Assembly: GCA_031292215.1 (NCBI GenBank)
Contig: JARLHO010000161.1
Coordinates: 21,105-85,104 of the forward strand
Direction: 5' to 3'
Length of the DNA stretch: 64,000 bases
Origin: Syntrophobacteraceae bacterium
Lineage (GTDB): Bacteria > Desulfobacterota > Syntrophobacteria > Syntrophobacterales > Syntrophobacteraceae
Made by a program: the position numbers and the translations under genes. How positions within the stretch are numbered: the first letter of the stretch is position 1; each line of letters begins with the position of its first letter. The notes below the pieces were generated by a model, which saw only the letters and a program-made list of their open reading frames with translations, had not been told where the DNA came from and searched no databases. Below are positions 23,320-31,448 of this stretch, in pieces.

Positions 23320-24513
23320 CTATTTGATGATTTCCGTAAGAACACCGGCGCCAACCGTTCGGCCGCCCTCACGAATAGCAAAGCGCAACTCTTTTTCGAG
23401 CGCAACGGGCGTAATGAGCTGGACCTCGCAACTGATGTTGTCGCCGGGCATAACCATCTCGACGCCCTCGGGAAGAGTCATAATGCCCGTGACATCGGTA
23501 GTCCTGAAATAGAACTGGGGGCGATATCCGGGAAAAAACGGCGTATGGCGCCCGCCCTCTTCCTTTTTGAGCACGTAGACTTCGGCCTTGAAGTCGGTAT
23601 GGGGCGTGATCGAGCCGGGCTTGGCGGCAACCTGGCCACGCTCGACTTCCTCGCGCTTGGTGCCGCGCAAAAGAAGGCCAACGTTATCGCCGGCCTGACC
23701 GGAATCAAGCGTTTTTCGAAACATCTCAACGCCTGTGCAAACGGTCTTAAACGTAGGCTTAAAGCCAACGATTTCGACTTCTTCGCCAACCTTTACCATA
23801 CCGCGCTCGACGCGGCCGGTAACGACGGTGCCGCGGCCGGAAATGGAGAAAACGTCTTCTATGGGCATCAAAAAGGGCTTATCGACATCGCGGACCGGCT
23901 CGGGGATGTAGGCGTCGATGGCAGCCATCAGCTCATAGACCGCCTTGGCGGCCTCGTCTGCCGGATCGTCGGCCTCCAGGGCCCTTAGCGCCGAACCCTT
24001 TACGATCGGCACATCGTCTCCCGGAAATCCGTACTTGGTCAAAAGCTCGCGCATTTCCAGCTCGACCAGCTCGATTAGCTCGGGATCGTCGACCATATCC
24101 ACTTTGTTCAGGAAAACGACGATATAGGGGACCCCGACCTGGCGGGCCAAAAGTATGTGCTCACGCGTCTGGGGCATCGGACCATCATCTGCTGCAACCA
24201 CCAGGATCGCTCCGTCCATCTGGGCGGCGCCGGTGATCATGTTCTTGATGTAGTCCGCATGGCCTGGACAATCCACATGGGCATAATGGCGGGTATCGGT
24301 CTCATATTCGACGTGGGCAGTCGCGATGGTGATCCCGCGCTCGCGCTCTTCGGGCGCCTTGTCGATCTGGTCAAAGGGAATGTATTGCGCCTTGCCCTTT
24401 TTTGCGAGCTGCTTGGTGATCGCCGCGGTAAGGGTGGTTTTGCCATGGTCGATGTGACCGATCGTCCCGACGTTTACATGAGGCTTTGTCCGCTCGAATT
24501 TCTTTTTAGCCAT
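23320..24513 (-). CDS. tuf: Elongation factor Tu, copy 2
   Basis: 397 aa from ATG at 24513 ([16 protein letters not shown]); the ORF extends upstream through the tRNA-Thr gene but that extension is not coding. All GTPase motifs are intact. It differs from copy 1 at about 16 positions (for instance KAQ for RAL near residue 42 and EIIK for EIIA at the end). Downstream of two tRNA genes, as in E. coli tufB. Confidence 0.99.
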   Translation of the reverse strand: MAKKKFERTKPHVNVGTIGHIDHGKTTLTAAITKQLAKKGKAQYIPFDQIDKAPEERERGITIATAHVEYETDTRHYAHVDCPGHADYIKNMITGAAQMDGAILVVAADDGPMPQTREHILLARQVGVPYIVVFLNKVDMVDDPELIELVELEMRELLTKYGFPGDDVPIVKGSALRALEADDPADEAAKAVYELMAAIDAYIPEPVRDVDKPFLMPIEDVFSISGRGTVVTGRVERGMVKVGEEVEIVGFKPTFKTVCTGVEMFRKTLDSGQAGDNVGLLLRGTKREEVERGQVAAKPGSITPHTDFKAEVYVLKKEEGGRHTPFFPGYRPQFYFRTTDVTGIMTLPEGVEMVMPGDNISCEVQLITPVALEKELRFAIREGGRTVGAGVLTEIIK

Positions 24514-24626
24514 CGCCCTTTCTCCTGAAAGATTCCGCTGATATAAGCCAAACGTTAAATGGACGGTCACCCGCAGGCCTACCGTCCGCACCCTTGGCGC
24601 TAAACTTGGTTTTAAGAGAATTCCGG

Positions 24627-24703
24627 TGGAGCCCACGACCGGTTTCGAACCGGTGAACCTCTTCCTTACCAAGGAAGTGCTCTACCTGCTGAGCTACGTG
24701 GGC
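24627..24703 (-). tRNA. tRNA-Thr (anticodon GGT)
   Basis: Acceptor stem GCCCACG/CGTGGGC, D-arm AGCTCAGCAGGTAGAGC, anticodon stem CTTCC/GGAAG with loop TTGGTAA (anticodon GGT), T-arm with GGTTCGAAACC. The 3' CCA is encoded. 113 nt upstream of tuf2. Confidence 0.96.
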
Positions 24704-24871
24704 TTAAAGAGATGGAGCCAAATAAGAGGAATACATTGTACGCGAAGGGAAAACGGAATCATCTGTTTTAAGTGTAGCCGGCCATGCGATCCGGCATCCC
24801 TAACCCGACATCCCTGTAGTCCCAGCGACAATGACCCGTTTTTTCCGCCATCATCTCCTACACAACATATC

Positions 24872-24956
24872 TGGTGGTGAGGGGAGGATTCGAACCTCCG
24901 AAGGCTTCGCCGGCAGATTTACAGTCTGCTCCCTTTGGCCGCTCGGGAACCTCACC
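24872..24956 (-). tRNA. tRNA-Tyr (anticodon GTA)
   Basis: 85 nt including an encoded CCA. Acceptor stem GGTGAGG/CCTCACC, anticodon stem GCAGA/TCTGC with loop CTGTAAA (anticodon GTA), and a long class II variable arm (CCGGCGAAGCCTTCGG). First gene of the tRNA-tuf2 unit. Confidence 0.96.
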
Positions 24957-25003
24957 ATGAACAAGCCCCGCAAACATAGCGCGTGACTTCAGGTAAGCTT
25001 TTG

Positions 25004-25032
25004 TTTGTAGCACAGCAAAAAAGGAAAAGCAA
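25004..25032 (-). promoter_or_regulatory. Candidate promoter of the tRNA-Tyr/tRNA-Thr/tuf2 unit
   Basis: TTGCTT (25032-25027), a 17-bp spacer, TACAAA (25009-25004), roughly 50 nt upstream of tRNA-Tyr. Four of six matches in each box. Confidence 0.4.
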
Positions 25033-25037
25033 GCCCT

Positions 25038-25736
25038 CTATTTTCCCCTGACCGATTTTATCGCCGAAAGCCGCTCTTCGATTTGAGGAGCCGAAGGATA
25101 ATCCCCCGGGGCACGATATGCAAGCTCATACATCACCGCGGCCTTGGAAAAATTTTTCTTCGCCTGAAAAATCATTCCAAGGTTCCAGTCGGCATCTCTT
25201 TCGAGGGCCGGCGCGCCGACCTTTTTTAGAGCCATAAACGTTTTAGCCGCCTCATCGGGCTTGCCGGCCGACTCATAGGAATAGCCGAGCTGGTATAAAA
25301 TGAGGGGCTTTACGCTCGAGTTTGCAGAAACGATTTTCAGGGCGCTTTCTCCGGCCTGCGCGGCCTGCGCATAGTTTTTGGTCGCAAAGTAGCCCCTGGC
25401 GAGCTCCATTTTCGCATTGAGGGTGGCAGGCGAATCTGCGTGTTTTTCGATAAACCCGCTGAGCTCGGGGAGGACCGTCTTCCAGGCGGCGCCACTTCCC
25501 GCCGTGTCCCCGGGAATGCGTGAGGCGATCGCCCCATACTCGGCGAGGGCGCGCGCATCCTTTGAGCGCTCATGGACCACGAACCCGCCCACAAGCAGTG
25601 CTGCCAAAACTATCGCAACCCCGGCGCCAACAGCGGCCCGGGAGTTATTTTCGACCCACTCCCCAACCCTTTCCGGAGCCGACTTTTGCGACAAAAAGGC
25701 TTGTTTTCGGTTGGACCTTGTTATTTTTACTCCCAC
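25038..25736 (-). CDS. Membrane-anchored TPR protein (YfgM/YbgF-like), function unknown
   Basis: 232 aa from GTG at 25736, chosen because AGGAGC lies 8 nt upstream. A short basic cytosolic N-terminus, one transmembrane helix (AVGAGVAIVLAALLVGGFVV, about residues 35-55), then TPR-like helices (FATKNYAQAAQAGESALKI; YQLGYSYESAGKPDEAAKTF; GMIFQAKKNFSKAAVMYELAY). Topology resembles YfgM, a SecYEG-associated chaperone-linked protein, but the match is to the fold, not a confident orthologue. Last gene after yicC, same strand. Confidence 0.7.
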   Translation of the reverse strand: MGVKITRSNRKQAFLSQKSAPERVGEWVENNSRAAVGAGVAIVLAALLVGGFVVHERSKDARALAEYGAIASRIPGDTAGSGAAWKTVLPELSGFIEKHADSPATLNAKMELARGYFATKNYAQAAQAGESALKIVSANSSVKPLILYQLGYSYESAGKPDEAAKTFMALKKVGAPALERDADWNLGMIFQAKKNFSKAAVMYELAYRAPGDYPSAPQIEERLSAIKSVRGK

Positions 25737-25808
25737 AACCCAGCTCCTTTCCCAATAACCCGACAAGCGGTAACCATCCCGGTCGGTTAAAAATAAAAAG
25801 ACCCCGCC

Positions 25809-26690
25809 TCACTCGACGTTTTGCGCCTGCTCTTTTAGCTTTCCGATCTCGGTTTTTATCCGGACCACGGCCTGCACGATCTCCATGTCCGAGGTCTTGG
25901 ACCCGATCGTGCTCGCTTCCCGGTGAAGCTCCTGGATGAGAAAATCAAGTCTTCGGCCGTCGGCGGGCCGAGAACCCGAAAGAAGGGCGCCGACCTGTTC
26001 GAGGTGGCTTCCCAGCCGGACTATCTCCTCGTTAATGTCGGCCCGGTCGATCATAAACGCTATCTCCTGCGAAAGGCGGTTTTCATCGGGCTCAACGCCG
26101 GCAAGAAGTAGCTTTATCCGTTCGTGCAGCTTGGTCCGGTATTCATCGATAACGCCCCCCCGCCGGCTTGAGACGACCAGGAGATCCTCTCGCAACGCCC
26201 CGAGGCGGTTCATGAAGTCGCCTGTAAGGGCAAGCCCCTCGATCTGTCTCATTTGGAGCACCTCCCCCAGCGCCTCGGAGATCGCCGAGGACAACAGCTC
26301 CTTTACGGCCTCCGAGTCCATCACCGCCTCGGGGGTCTCGTAGATGTAGGGCACCCGCAGGAGCTGATCGACAGAGGGGCCTTCCCGGTTCCCGAGTTCG
26401 CGGTGAATATCTTCGAGCTGCGACCAGTAGTAGCGCGCAAGCTCGCGGTTTATTGCCGGCGCCTTGCGCCTGATATCGGCGCAGTCTATCTGCACGAAGA
26501 CGTCGATGCGGCCCCTTCTGATTTTACCGGCGATGAGCTTTCGGCACAAGTCTTCGAATTCGAGGTAATTTTTCGACATCCGAACGGAGATGTCGAGCTG
26601 CTTGGCGTTAAGGGCTCGGATTTCAACGTTTATGGAGTACCCGCCACCCTCTTTTCGGCTGCGGCCAAATCCCGTCATACTGTTTATCAA
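25809..26690 (-). CDS. yicC: YicC family endoribonuclease
   Basis: 293 aa from TTG at 26690 (AGGAGTT upstream), giving the family N-terminus x-I-N-S-MTGFGRS. Contains the conserved VEIRALNAKQLDISVRM, RGRIDVFVQ and C-terminal RLDFLIQELHREASTIGSK motifs; the last motif carries the acidic/His catalytic-region residues of YicC/YloC RNases. Usually sits beside gmk; here it follows aroD by 111 nt. Confidence 0.92.
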   Translation of the reverse strand: MINSMTGFGRSRKEGGGYSINVEIRALNAKQLDISVRMSKNYLEFEDLCRKLIAGKIRRGRIDVFVQIDCADIRRKAPAINRELARYYWSQLEDIHRELGNREGPSVDQLLRVPYIYETPEAVMDSEAVKELLSSAISEALGEVLQMRQIEGLALTGDFMNRLGALREDLLVVSSRRGGVIDEYRTKLHERIKLLLAGVEPDENRLSQEIAFMIDRADINEEIVRLGSHLEQVGALLSGSRPADGRRLDFLIQELHREASTIGSKTSDMEIVQAVVRIKTEIGKLKEQAQNVE

Positions 26691-26801
26691 GGCCAACTCC
26701 TGAAAAATCCCCCCGGGGGCCGCCGGCAACGCCCCCTATCGGTAACGGGGCAGGTGGAGCAAACGGCGGCAAGACCCTGCGAGGATAACTATTATGAAAT
26801 C

Positions 26802-27527
26802 CTAGGTAAGAGCACCGATCAGCTCGCGCAGCCGGGCGGCCGAAAACTGGCCGGGGGCTGTCGCCACCTGGCCTTCCAGTTGGGCATAGGTCCACGGGCT
26901 GCCCATAAACAGGCTCGCCGGCCGGCTCCATTTGCCGAGTGCGCCCATGCAAAAGGCGATGAGTTCGATACCGAACTCTTTTCCGGCAAACGGGATCAGT
27001 TCGAGCACCCTCAAGTTATCCTCGGCCAGGTTGGCAAGGGTCGCAATCTTTACCGCATCGGCCCCGGCTTGGGACATGGCTTGGAGTTTTTCCCTCAAGA
27101 CCTTTACGGGCGGCGTCCCTGCCGGGTCATGCCAGGAGAGAAGCACCCTTGCCCCGGTCTCTTTGAACCGGGAGATCACGAAAGGATCGGTGTCCTCTTC
27201 GAGATCGACCCATTCGGCGCCACACCGAGCAGCCTCTTCGAGCATCCCGAGCCGGACATCTTCAGGGCCGTCAAAATCCCCCATTTGCCGCACGGGCCGG
27301 TTGGTGGCGATGACCGCAAGCCTTGGCCGCGCCCGCAGCGCTTGACAGAAGGGTTTCATCTCGCCCGGGCCAAGGCTTGCCGCGAATTTATCCATTCTCC
27401 ACTCCAAAAGGTCGACCCCCGGGTGGTTAAGCCACTCGGAAAACGCTTTCGGGGAGCATTCCGAGAGGCACCCGCAAATCCGACCACCCGGAGCACCACC
27501 GGGCTCACCCGCCCTGGCCCCGCTCAC
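26802..27527 (-). CDS. aroD: 3-dehydroquinate dehydratase, type I
   Basis: 241 aa. Class I dehydroquinase of the shikimate pathway, which acts through a Schiff base. Visible are the substrate-binding LLEWRMD (E-R-D), the catalytic histidine in LLSWHDP, the Schiff-base lysine in AVKIATLA and the C-terminal MGALGKWSR. The start overlaps the pheA stop by 4 nt, so the two aromatic genes are coupled. The N-terminal ~15 residues are Gly/Ala-rich and could be trimmed by an internal start. Confidence 0.93.
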   Translation of the reverse strand: MSGARAGEPGGAPGGRICGCLSECSPKAFSEWLNHPGVDLLEWRMDKFAASLGPGEMKPFCQALRARPRLAVIATNRPVRQMGDFDGPEDVRLGMLEEAARCGAEWVDLEEDTDPFVISRFKETGARVLLSWHDPAGTPPVKVLREKLQAMSQAGADAVKIATLANLAEDNLRVLELIPFAGKEFGIELIAFCMGALGKWSRPASLFMGSPWTYAQLEGQVATAPGQFSAARLRELIGALT

Positions 27528-28654
27528 CCGCTCACCTGCACTTTTTCGAAGGTCCGCATCTTTTCCTTTTCAATTTTGAAGGGCTGCCCGGGATCCCCTT
27601 TAGGGTAGGAGCCAAGAATTTTTACAAACGCGACGTTTTGCGCAAGGGCATCCAATGCCTGGCGGATAACGCCCTGGTCCCGGTGGCCGTCGATATCTGC
27701 AAAGAACAGATACTGCCCGGGGAAGAGCTTGTCCGGGCGCGATTCGATGCGGGACAGGTTGGTCGAAGAAAGGGCGGCGAGGGCCGCGATAAGCGCCCCG
27801 GGCTTATCGGAGACCGAAAAGACAAGCGAGGTCTTGTCTTGTCCCGTCGGTGGATTGCTATGATGTCCGAGGGCCAGGAACCGGGCGGTGCACCCGGCAA
27901 CGTCTTCGATTCTTTCGGCCAAAACGCTCAACCCGTAGCGCTCGGCGGCGTAGAGGTTACAAATGGCGGCCCCCTGCGGATCCTCTTTTGCAACCATTGC
28001 GGCCTGAGCGCTCGAAGAGCACTCTTTCCATTCGGGGCGCTCGAGGTTTTCACCAAGCCACCTGCGGCACTGGAAAAAGTCCTCCGAACGGCCGTAGACA
28101 TGTTTTATCGCGCCAAGGTCGCAGACCTCGCCGCAAAGGTAGTGGGCTATTTCGAGGTAGCATTCGCTCACCACCCGCACATCGCGCGTATAGAGAAGAT
28201 CGACGCCGTGGCCGACCCCGCCCTGAAGGGAGGCCTCGATCGGGATCACCGCCAGGTGCGCCTTGCCTTTGAGGAAACTGTCGAATACGTCTTCCAGGGA
28301 AGAGCAGGCCAGGTAGGTGGCCGAATGGCCGAAAAGAGACATCGCCGCGAGGTGGGAAGAGGTCCACAGCGGACCGGGAAAGGCGACCTGGAGCCTGTAC
28401 TGCATGAGGCGCGAGGCGGCGAAGATTTCCCGATAGATCGCGCGAAGAGATTCAGCCGACAAGGGGCCCGGATTTAGCTCCGAAATGCGCCGGGAAACCA
28501 TCTGCTCACGTTGCGGATGAAAGGTGGGCAGTCCCGCCGAGGCCTTTATCCGGCCGACTTCGACGGCAAGCTCCATGCGCCGGTTAAGAAGCAGGACCAG
28601 CTCCGAATCGAGCCGGTCTATTTCCTGTCGTATCTTTTCGAGGTCGCTGTTCAC
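27524..28654 (-). CDS. pheA: Chorismate mutase fused to a divergent prephenate-dehydratase-like domain and ACT domain
   Basis: 376 aa in PheA layout. AroQ chorismate mutase occupies residues 1-90 and looks intact (IDRLDSELVLLLNRRMELA, K37). The prephenate-dehydratase-like domain spans ~88-265. The ACT domain (~275-350) has GALIAALAALSSTNLSRIESRP-type Phe-binding motifs. The dehydratase signatures are altered: GPEGTFS is GPLWTSS (94-100), the ENS motif is E140-A141-S142, SHPQ is replaced by GRSED (188-192), and NxTRF reads C255-T-A257-R-F259, losing the Thr needed in E. coli PheA. Mutase activity is likely; dehydratase activity is doubtful. Overlaps aroD by 4 nt. Confidence 0.85.
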   Translation of the reverse strand: MNSDLEKIRQEIDRLDSELVLLLNRRMELAVEVGRIKASAGLPTFHPQREQMVSRRISELNPGPLSAESLRAIYREIFAASRLMQYRLQVAFPGPLWTSSHLAAMSLFGHSATYLACSSLEDVFDSFLKGKAHLAVIPIEASLQGGVGHGVDLLYTRDVRVVSECYLEIAHYLCGEVCDLGAIKHVYGRSEDFFQCRRWLGENLERPEWKECSSSAQAAMVAKEDPQGAAICNLYAAERYGLSVLAERIEDVAGCTARFLALGHHSNPPTGQDKTSLVFSVSDKPGALIAALAALSSTNLSRIESRPDKLFPGQYLFFADIDGHRDQGVIRQALDALAQNVAFVKILGSYPKGDPGQPFKIEKEKMRTFEKVQVSG

Positions 28655-28707
28655 ATCTACTCACCTTATCCCGGCGCGAAAAAAAGGGGGGGGGAGGCCA
28701 CTTCGGA

Positions 28708-29700
28708 TCATCCGCCAATCGAAAACATCGGCCGGGAGATGCATTTTCGAAAAACGGCACTGCTCAGATGGTGCTTTTCGGGCTTACTATTTATCGCCGC
28801 AACCATGGCGGCGCAAATCTCATCATCTGAGGCGCCCCGCCGCAGCAGTTGGAAAAGATCGGTTTCGTCAACGGAAAAAAGGCAGCTCCTTAGTTTTCCG
28901 TCCGCAGTAAGTCTTAGCCGGTTGCAGTTGGGGCAAAAATGGTCCGATACCGGGCTGATGATCCCGATTTTCCCCTTTGCGCCCTTAAAGCCGTAATGGA
29001 GGGCCGGGCCATTGCTCTCGGAAACGGTTACCTTCTCAAGGGGCGCGATGCGGCGCAATCTTTCGAGGATTTCAAAGGCCGGGATGAAAAGCGAATCATA
29101 ATCGCGCTGCTGGAAAGGCATAAATTCTATGAACCGGACGTGGAACGGATAATCGAAGGTAAGGCGGGCCAAATCTTCGATTTCATCGTCGTTTACCCCG
29201 GCCATGACCACGGTGTTAAGCTTTACGGGCGAAAAGCCGGCCCGATCGGCGGCCATGATCCCCGCCCAGACCCGGCTAAAGAGGTCCTTTCTGGCGATGC
29301 GCAAAAACCGCTCGGGCTTCAAGGTATCAAGACTTATATTGACGCGCGCAATACCCGCCTTGAAAAGCCCTTCGGCGAAATCGGAGAGCAGGACGCCGTT
29401 GGTCGTAAGGGTGAGGCTTGCAATCCCGGGAAGCGAGGCGATACTCTCACACAAGCTGAGCGCGTCTTTTCTAACCAGGGGCTCCCCCCCGGTTATGCGC
29501 ACCTTGGATATGCCCATGGAGATCGCAATGCGGGCAAGCCTTACGATCTCTTCGTAGCTTAGCATCTCCGAGTGGTCGAGCTTGGCCACACCCTCTTCGG
29601 GCATGCAGTAGACACAGCGGAGATTGCACCTGTCGGTAATCGACAATCTCAGGTAATCGATCTTGCGGTGAAAAGAATCGGTCGGAGGAGTCGGCATCAA
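28708..29700 (-). CDS. moaA: GTP 3',8-cyclase (molybdenum cofactor biosynthesis)
   Basis: 330 aa radical SAM enzyme making 3',8-cyclo-GTP, first step of Moco synthesis. N-terminal cluster motif CNLRCVYC (C25, C29, C32), SAM-binding ITGGEPLVRKD, and the C-terminal second 4Fe-4S cluster (CPNCNRLRLTADGKLRSCLF). The protein ends in the conserved double glycine. Moco would serve formate dehydrogenase-type enzymes in this lineage (inference). No other moa genes are in the window. Confidence 0.96.
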   Translation of the reverse strand: MMPTPPTDSFHRKIDYLRLSITDRCNLRCVYCMPEEGVAKLDHSEMLSYEEIVRLARIAISMGISKVRITGGEPLVRKDALSLCESIASLPGIASLTLTTNGVLLSDFAEGLFKAGIARVNISLDTLKPERFLRIARKDLFSRVWAGIMAADRAGFSPVKLNTVVMAGVNDDEIEDLARLTFDYPFHVRFIEFMPFQQRDYDSLFIPAFEILERLRRIAPLEKVTVSESNGPALHYGFKGAKGKIGIISPVSDHFCPNCNRLRLTADGKLRSCLFSVDETDLFQLLRRGASDDEICAAMVAAINSKPEKHHLSSAVFRKCISRPMFSIGG

Positions 29701-29900
29701 TACCTTCCCGTTTACCTTCCCGTTGGAAATTTTTTATTGTAACACAATTTGGACACCTGATTCATAACATCCGGGCACGTTTTAATAAACATGATTTGTT
29801 TCACAACACGTAGCCTTTTTAGCCGGTAAATCCCCGTTCTTTTCTCTCGAAGGCTTTGCGGGTAGGCCATACGACGGGAAAATTCACCACGAAAGGAGAT

Positions 29901-30053
29901 GAAATCCCCCCGACCCCCCTTTGCAAAAAAGGGGGGCGATCGAGCCAAGCCCCTCCAGGCAAATCTCCGCTAAGGGGTAAGTGGGCGCATGTGTGGGTAA
30001 TTGTCAGCTTTGGAAAAAAGGGGGGCGATTGAGCCAAGCCCCCCTTCGGCGAC
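29901..30053. repeat. Dispersed ~150-bp repeat, copy 1
   Basis: Begins GAAATCCCCCCGACCCCCC, then AAAAAAGGGGGGCGATCGAG, CCGCTAAGGGGTAAGTGGGC, GTGGGTAATTGTCAGC, a second AAAAAAGGGGGGCGAT block and ends CCCCCTTCGGCGAC. Near-identical to 59233-59394 and recognisably similar to 52710-52876. It contains complementary C6/G6 tracts able to fold. The 29701-30127 gap otherwise holds only the tetR promoter/operator. Confidence 0.85.
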
Positions 30054-30063
30054 CAAAACCCGC

Positions 30064-30106
30064 TTGACTTTAGCCGCCGGGTATGGTTTATGACGGACCG
30101 GTCAGT
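30064..30106 (+). promoter_or_regulatory. tetR promoter region with palindromic operator
   Basis: TTGACT (30064-30069) is a plausible -35 box; the -10 region (TTTATG, 30087-30092) is weak. The palindrome ACGGACCGGTCAGT (30093-30106, core GACCGGTC) overlaps the predicted start of transcription. Such ACxGACCGGTCxGT palindromes are typical TetR-family operators, implying autorepression (inference). Confidence 0.6.
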
Positions 30107-30127
30107 ATCATCTAAAGAGGTGGTGAG

Positions 30128-31078
30128 TTGGGAAGAGTTAAGTCGGGGCAAATTTTGCCCTCTTTATTAAAGAAAATGGCTACAGGCGGAGATAGACAGG
30201 CGCTAGTCGAGGCCGTCTCGCAGGAGTTCGCCTCCTGCTCGCCCGAAAGACTAATCGATGAGTCCGCCCGCTGGCTGCTGACCCTTCGGGCAAAAAACCA
30301 GATCAAGAGCTGCCTTGCGGGCCTGATCGAGATCCTGGGGGAAGTGGCGCAAAATAAGGGCATCGCCCCCTCGATTTTCTACCCCGGCCTTACGCAAAAG
30401 ATACTGCTCGAGGAGGCGACACCTCTTCGGCCCTTGCCGGACGCAAAGGAAAGGGTGCTCGAAGCAGCCCTGGAAGTCTTTTCCCAAAAGGGCTTTCACC
30501 CTGCGACCATGGACGAGATCGCAGAAAAGGCCGGGGTCGGCAAAGGAACCCTCTACCGACATTTCGAGACGAAGGAAAAACTCTTCGCCGAACTGGTGCG
30601 GCTAAGGCTTGAGGGACTCGAAAAAAACGCCATCCGCGCAATCGATGGAAACGACGACGTCCTCACGATGATTTCCAAGTACATACGGATTTATTTCGAA
30701 TTCTTCGATCGAAACCAGCGGCTCTACCGACTGATCATGCAGGAAAATCTCGACCTGGGCGAACATGCTCCCGACCAGTACTTTAAAAAGGTGCTGCGGG
30801 CCGTTCCCAATCTCAAAAGGAAGGTCTACGAGGGGACGCAGCAGGGGATATTAAAGGATGTCGATTTTCAGACGGTTTTCTACGGCACCATGGGCTTTGC
30901 GCACGGAGTGATCCAAAAATGGCTCGCCAGGGATTGCTGCTACCCGCTCTCCGATGAGCTTCCGGGCGTACTGGAAGTTTTATTTCACGGCTTTGTAAAA
31001 GACGACAAAAAAGAATTGGCGCGCCGGCACCGGCCAAACGCGGCGGCCAAGTTGGATTTAAACGGGTTTTGCGGCTAA
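30128..31078 (+). CDS. TetR family transcriptional regulator with N-terminal extension
   Basis: 316 aa from TTG at 30128 (AGAGGTGG upstream); a later ATG at 30176 is possible. The TetR helix-turn-helix lies at about 103-150 ([38 protein letters not shown]), followed by a helical ligand domain. About 100 residues precede the HTH, where normal TetR proteins have 5-30. This extension is mostly helical ([19 protein letters not shown]...) and resembles nothing I can name. It probably represses its own gene through the palindrome at 30093-30106. acpP follows 43 nt downstream. Confidence 0.88.
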   Translation: MGRVKSGQILPSLLKKMATGGDRQALVEAVSQEFASCSPERLIDESARWLLTLRAKNQIKSCLAGLIEILGEVAQNKGIAPSIFYPGLTQKILLEEATPLRPLPDAKERVLEAALEVFSQKGFHPATMDEIAEKAGVGKGTLYRHFETKEKLFAELVRLRLEGLEKNAIRAIDGNDDVLTMISKYIRIYFEFFDRNQRLYRLIMQENLDLGEHAPDQYFKKVLRAVPNLKRKVYEGTQQGILKDVDFQTVFYGTMGFAHGVIQKWLARDCCYPLSDELPGVLEVLFHGFVKDDKKELARRHRPNAAAKLDLNGFCG

Positions 31079-31121
31079 GCAAAACGTTGCGAGGACTAAC
31101 AGAAACCACCAGGAGGAAACC

Positions 31122-31367
31122 ATGAGCATGAGCGCCGAACGGACAAAGATAATCAATATCATCGCAAACCAGCTCGGAGTCGATAAGGAAACGGTGACTG
31201 CAGGGGCAAATATAGTTGACGATCTGGGAGCGGATTCCCTCGACGTGGTGGAGCTGGTCATGGCGCTTGAGGAAGCCTTCGATACGGAAATACCGGACGA
31301 AGAAGCGGAAAAGATCCGAACGGTTCAAGACATTTTCGATTACATGGAAAAACAGGCTGCGGCCTAA
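31122..31367 (+). CDS. acpP: Acyl carrier protein
   Basis: 81 aa, acidic, with the phosphopantetheine attachment serine in [17 protein letters not shown] (around S41). AGGAGGAAA Shine-Dalgarno. It is not in a fab cluster: its neighbours are the TetR gene and a queuosine-salvage gene, so it could be a specialised ACP controlled by the adjacent regulator rather than the housekeeping copy. Confidence 0.93.
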   Translation: MSMSAERTKIINIIANQLGVDKETVTAGANIVDDLGADSLDVVELVMALEEAFDTEIPDEEAEKIRTVQDIFDYMEKQAAA

Positions 31368-31370
31368 AAG

Positions 31371-31440
31371 GCAGGAGCGGGGAGCGGGGAGCGCTCTGGC
31401 TTCCTCCTTTTGCTCCTCGCTTCCCTCTCCCCGCTTCGGG
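31371..31440. repeat. Intergenic hairpin with GGAGCGG heptads
   Basis: GGAGCGG-GGAGCGG-GGAGCGC on the left, and CTCCTCG...CTCCCCGCTTC on the right in inverse orientation. It lies directly after acpP, and the apparent upstream extension of the next gene reads through it. Same class as 22124-22198. Confidence 0.65.
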
Positions 31441-31448
31441 GGAATGCT

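Noticed and set aside
23307..24626. Expected tRNA-Trp near secE
   Set aside because: The usual tuf-trnW-secE arrangement was checked; spacing between tuf2, rpmG and secE (13 and 6 nt) leaves no room.
24704..24871. Possible third tRNA between tRNA-Tyr and tRNA-Thr
   Set aside because: No T-loop GTTCRA motif or acceptor-stem pairing found in the 168-nt spacer.
26253..27608. 451-codon open frame on the plus strand opposite yicC, aroD and pheA
   Set aside because: Antisense to three genes with clear family motifs; it arises from GC-rich codon bias and has no recognisable domain.
27638..28477. 279-codon plus-strand frame opposite pheA
   Set aside because: Shadow of pheA; composition and lack of motifs argue against coding.
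29819..30151. 110-codon minus-strand frame upstream of tetR
   Set aside because: Repeat-derived and overlaps the tetR promoter and operator.
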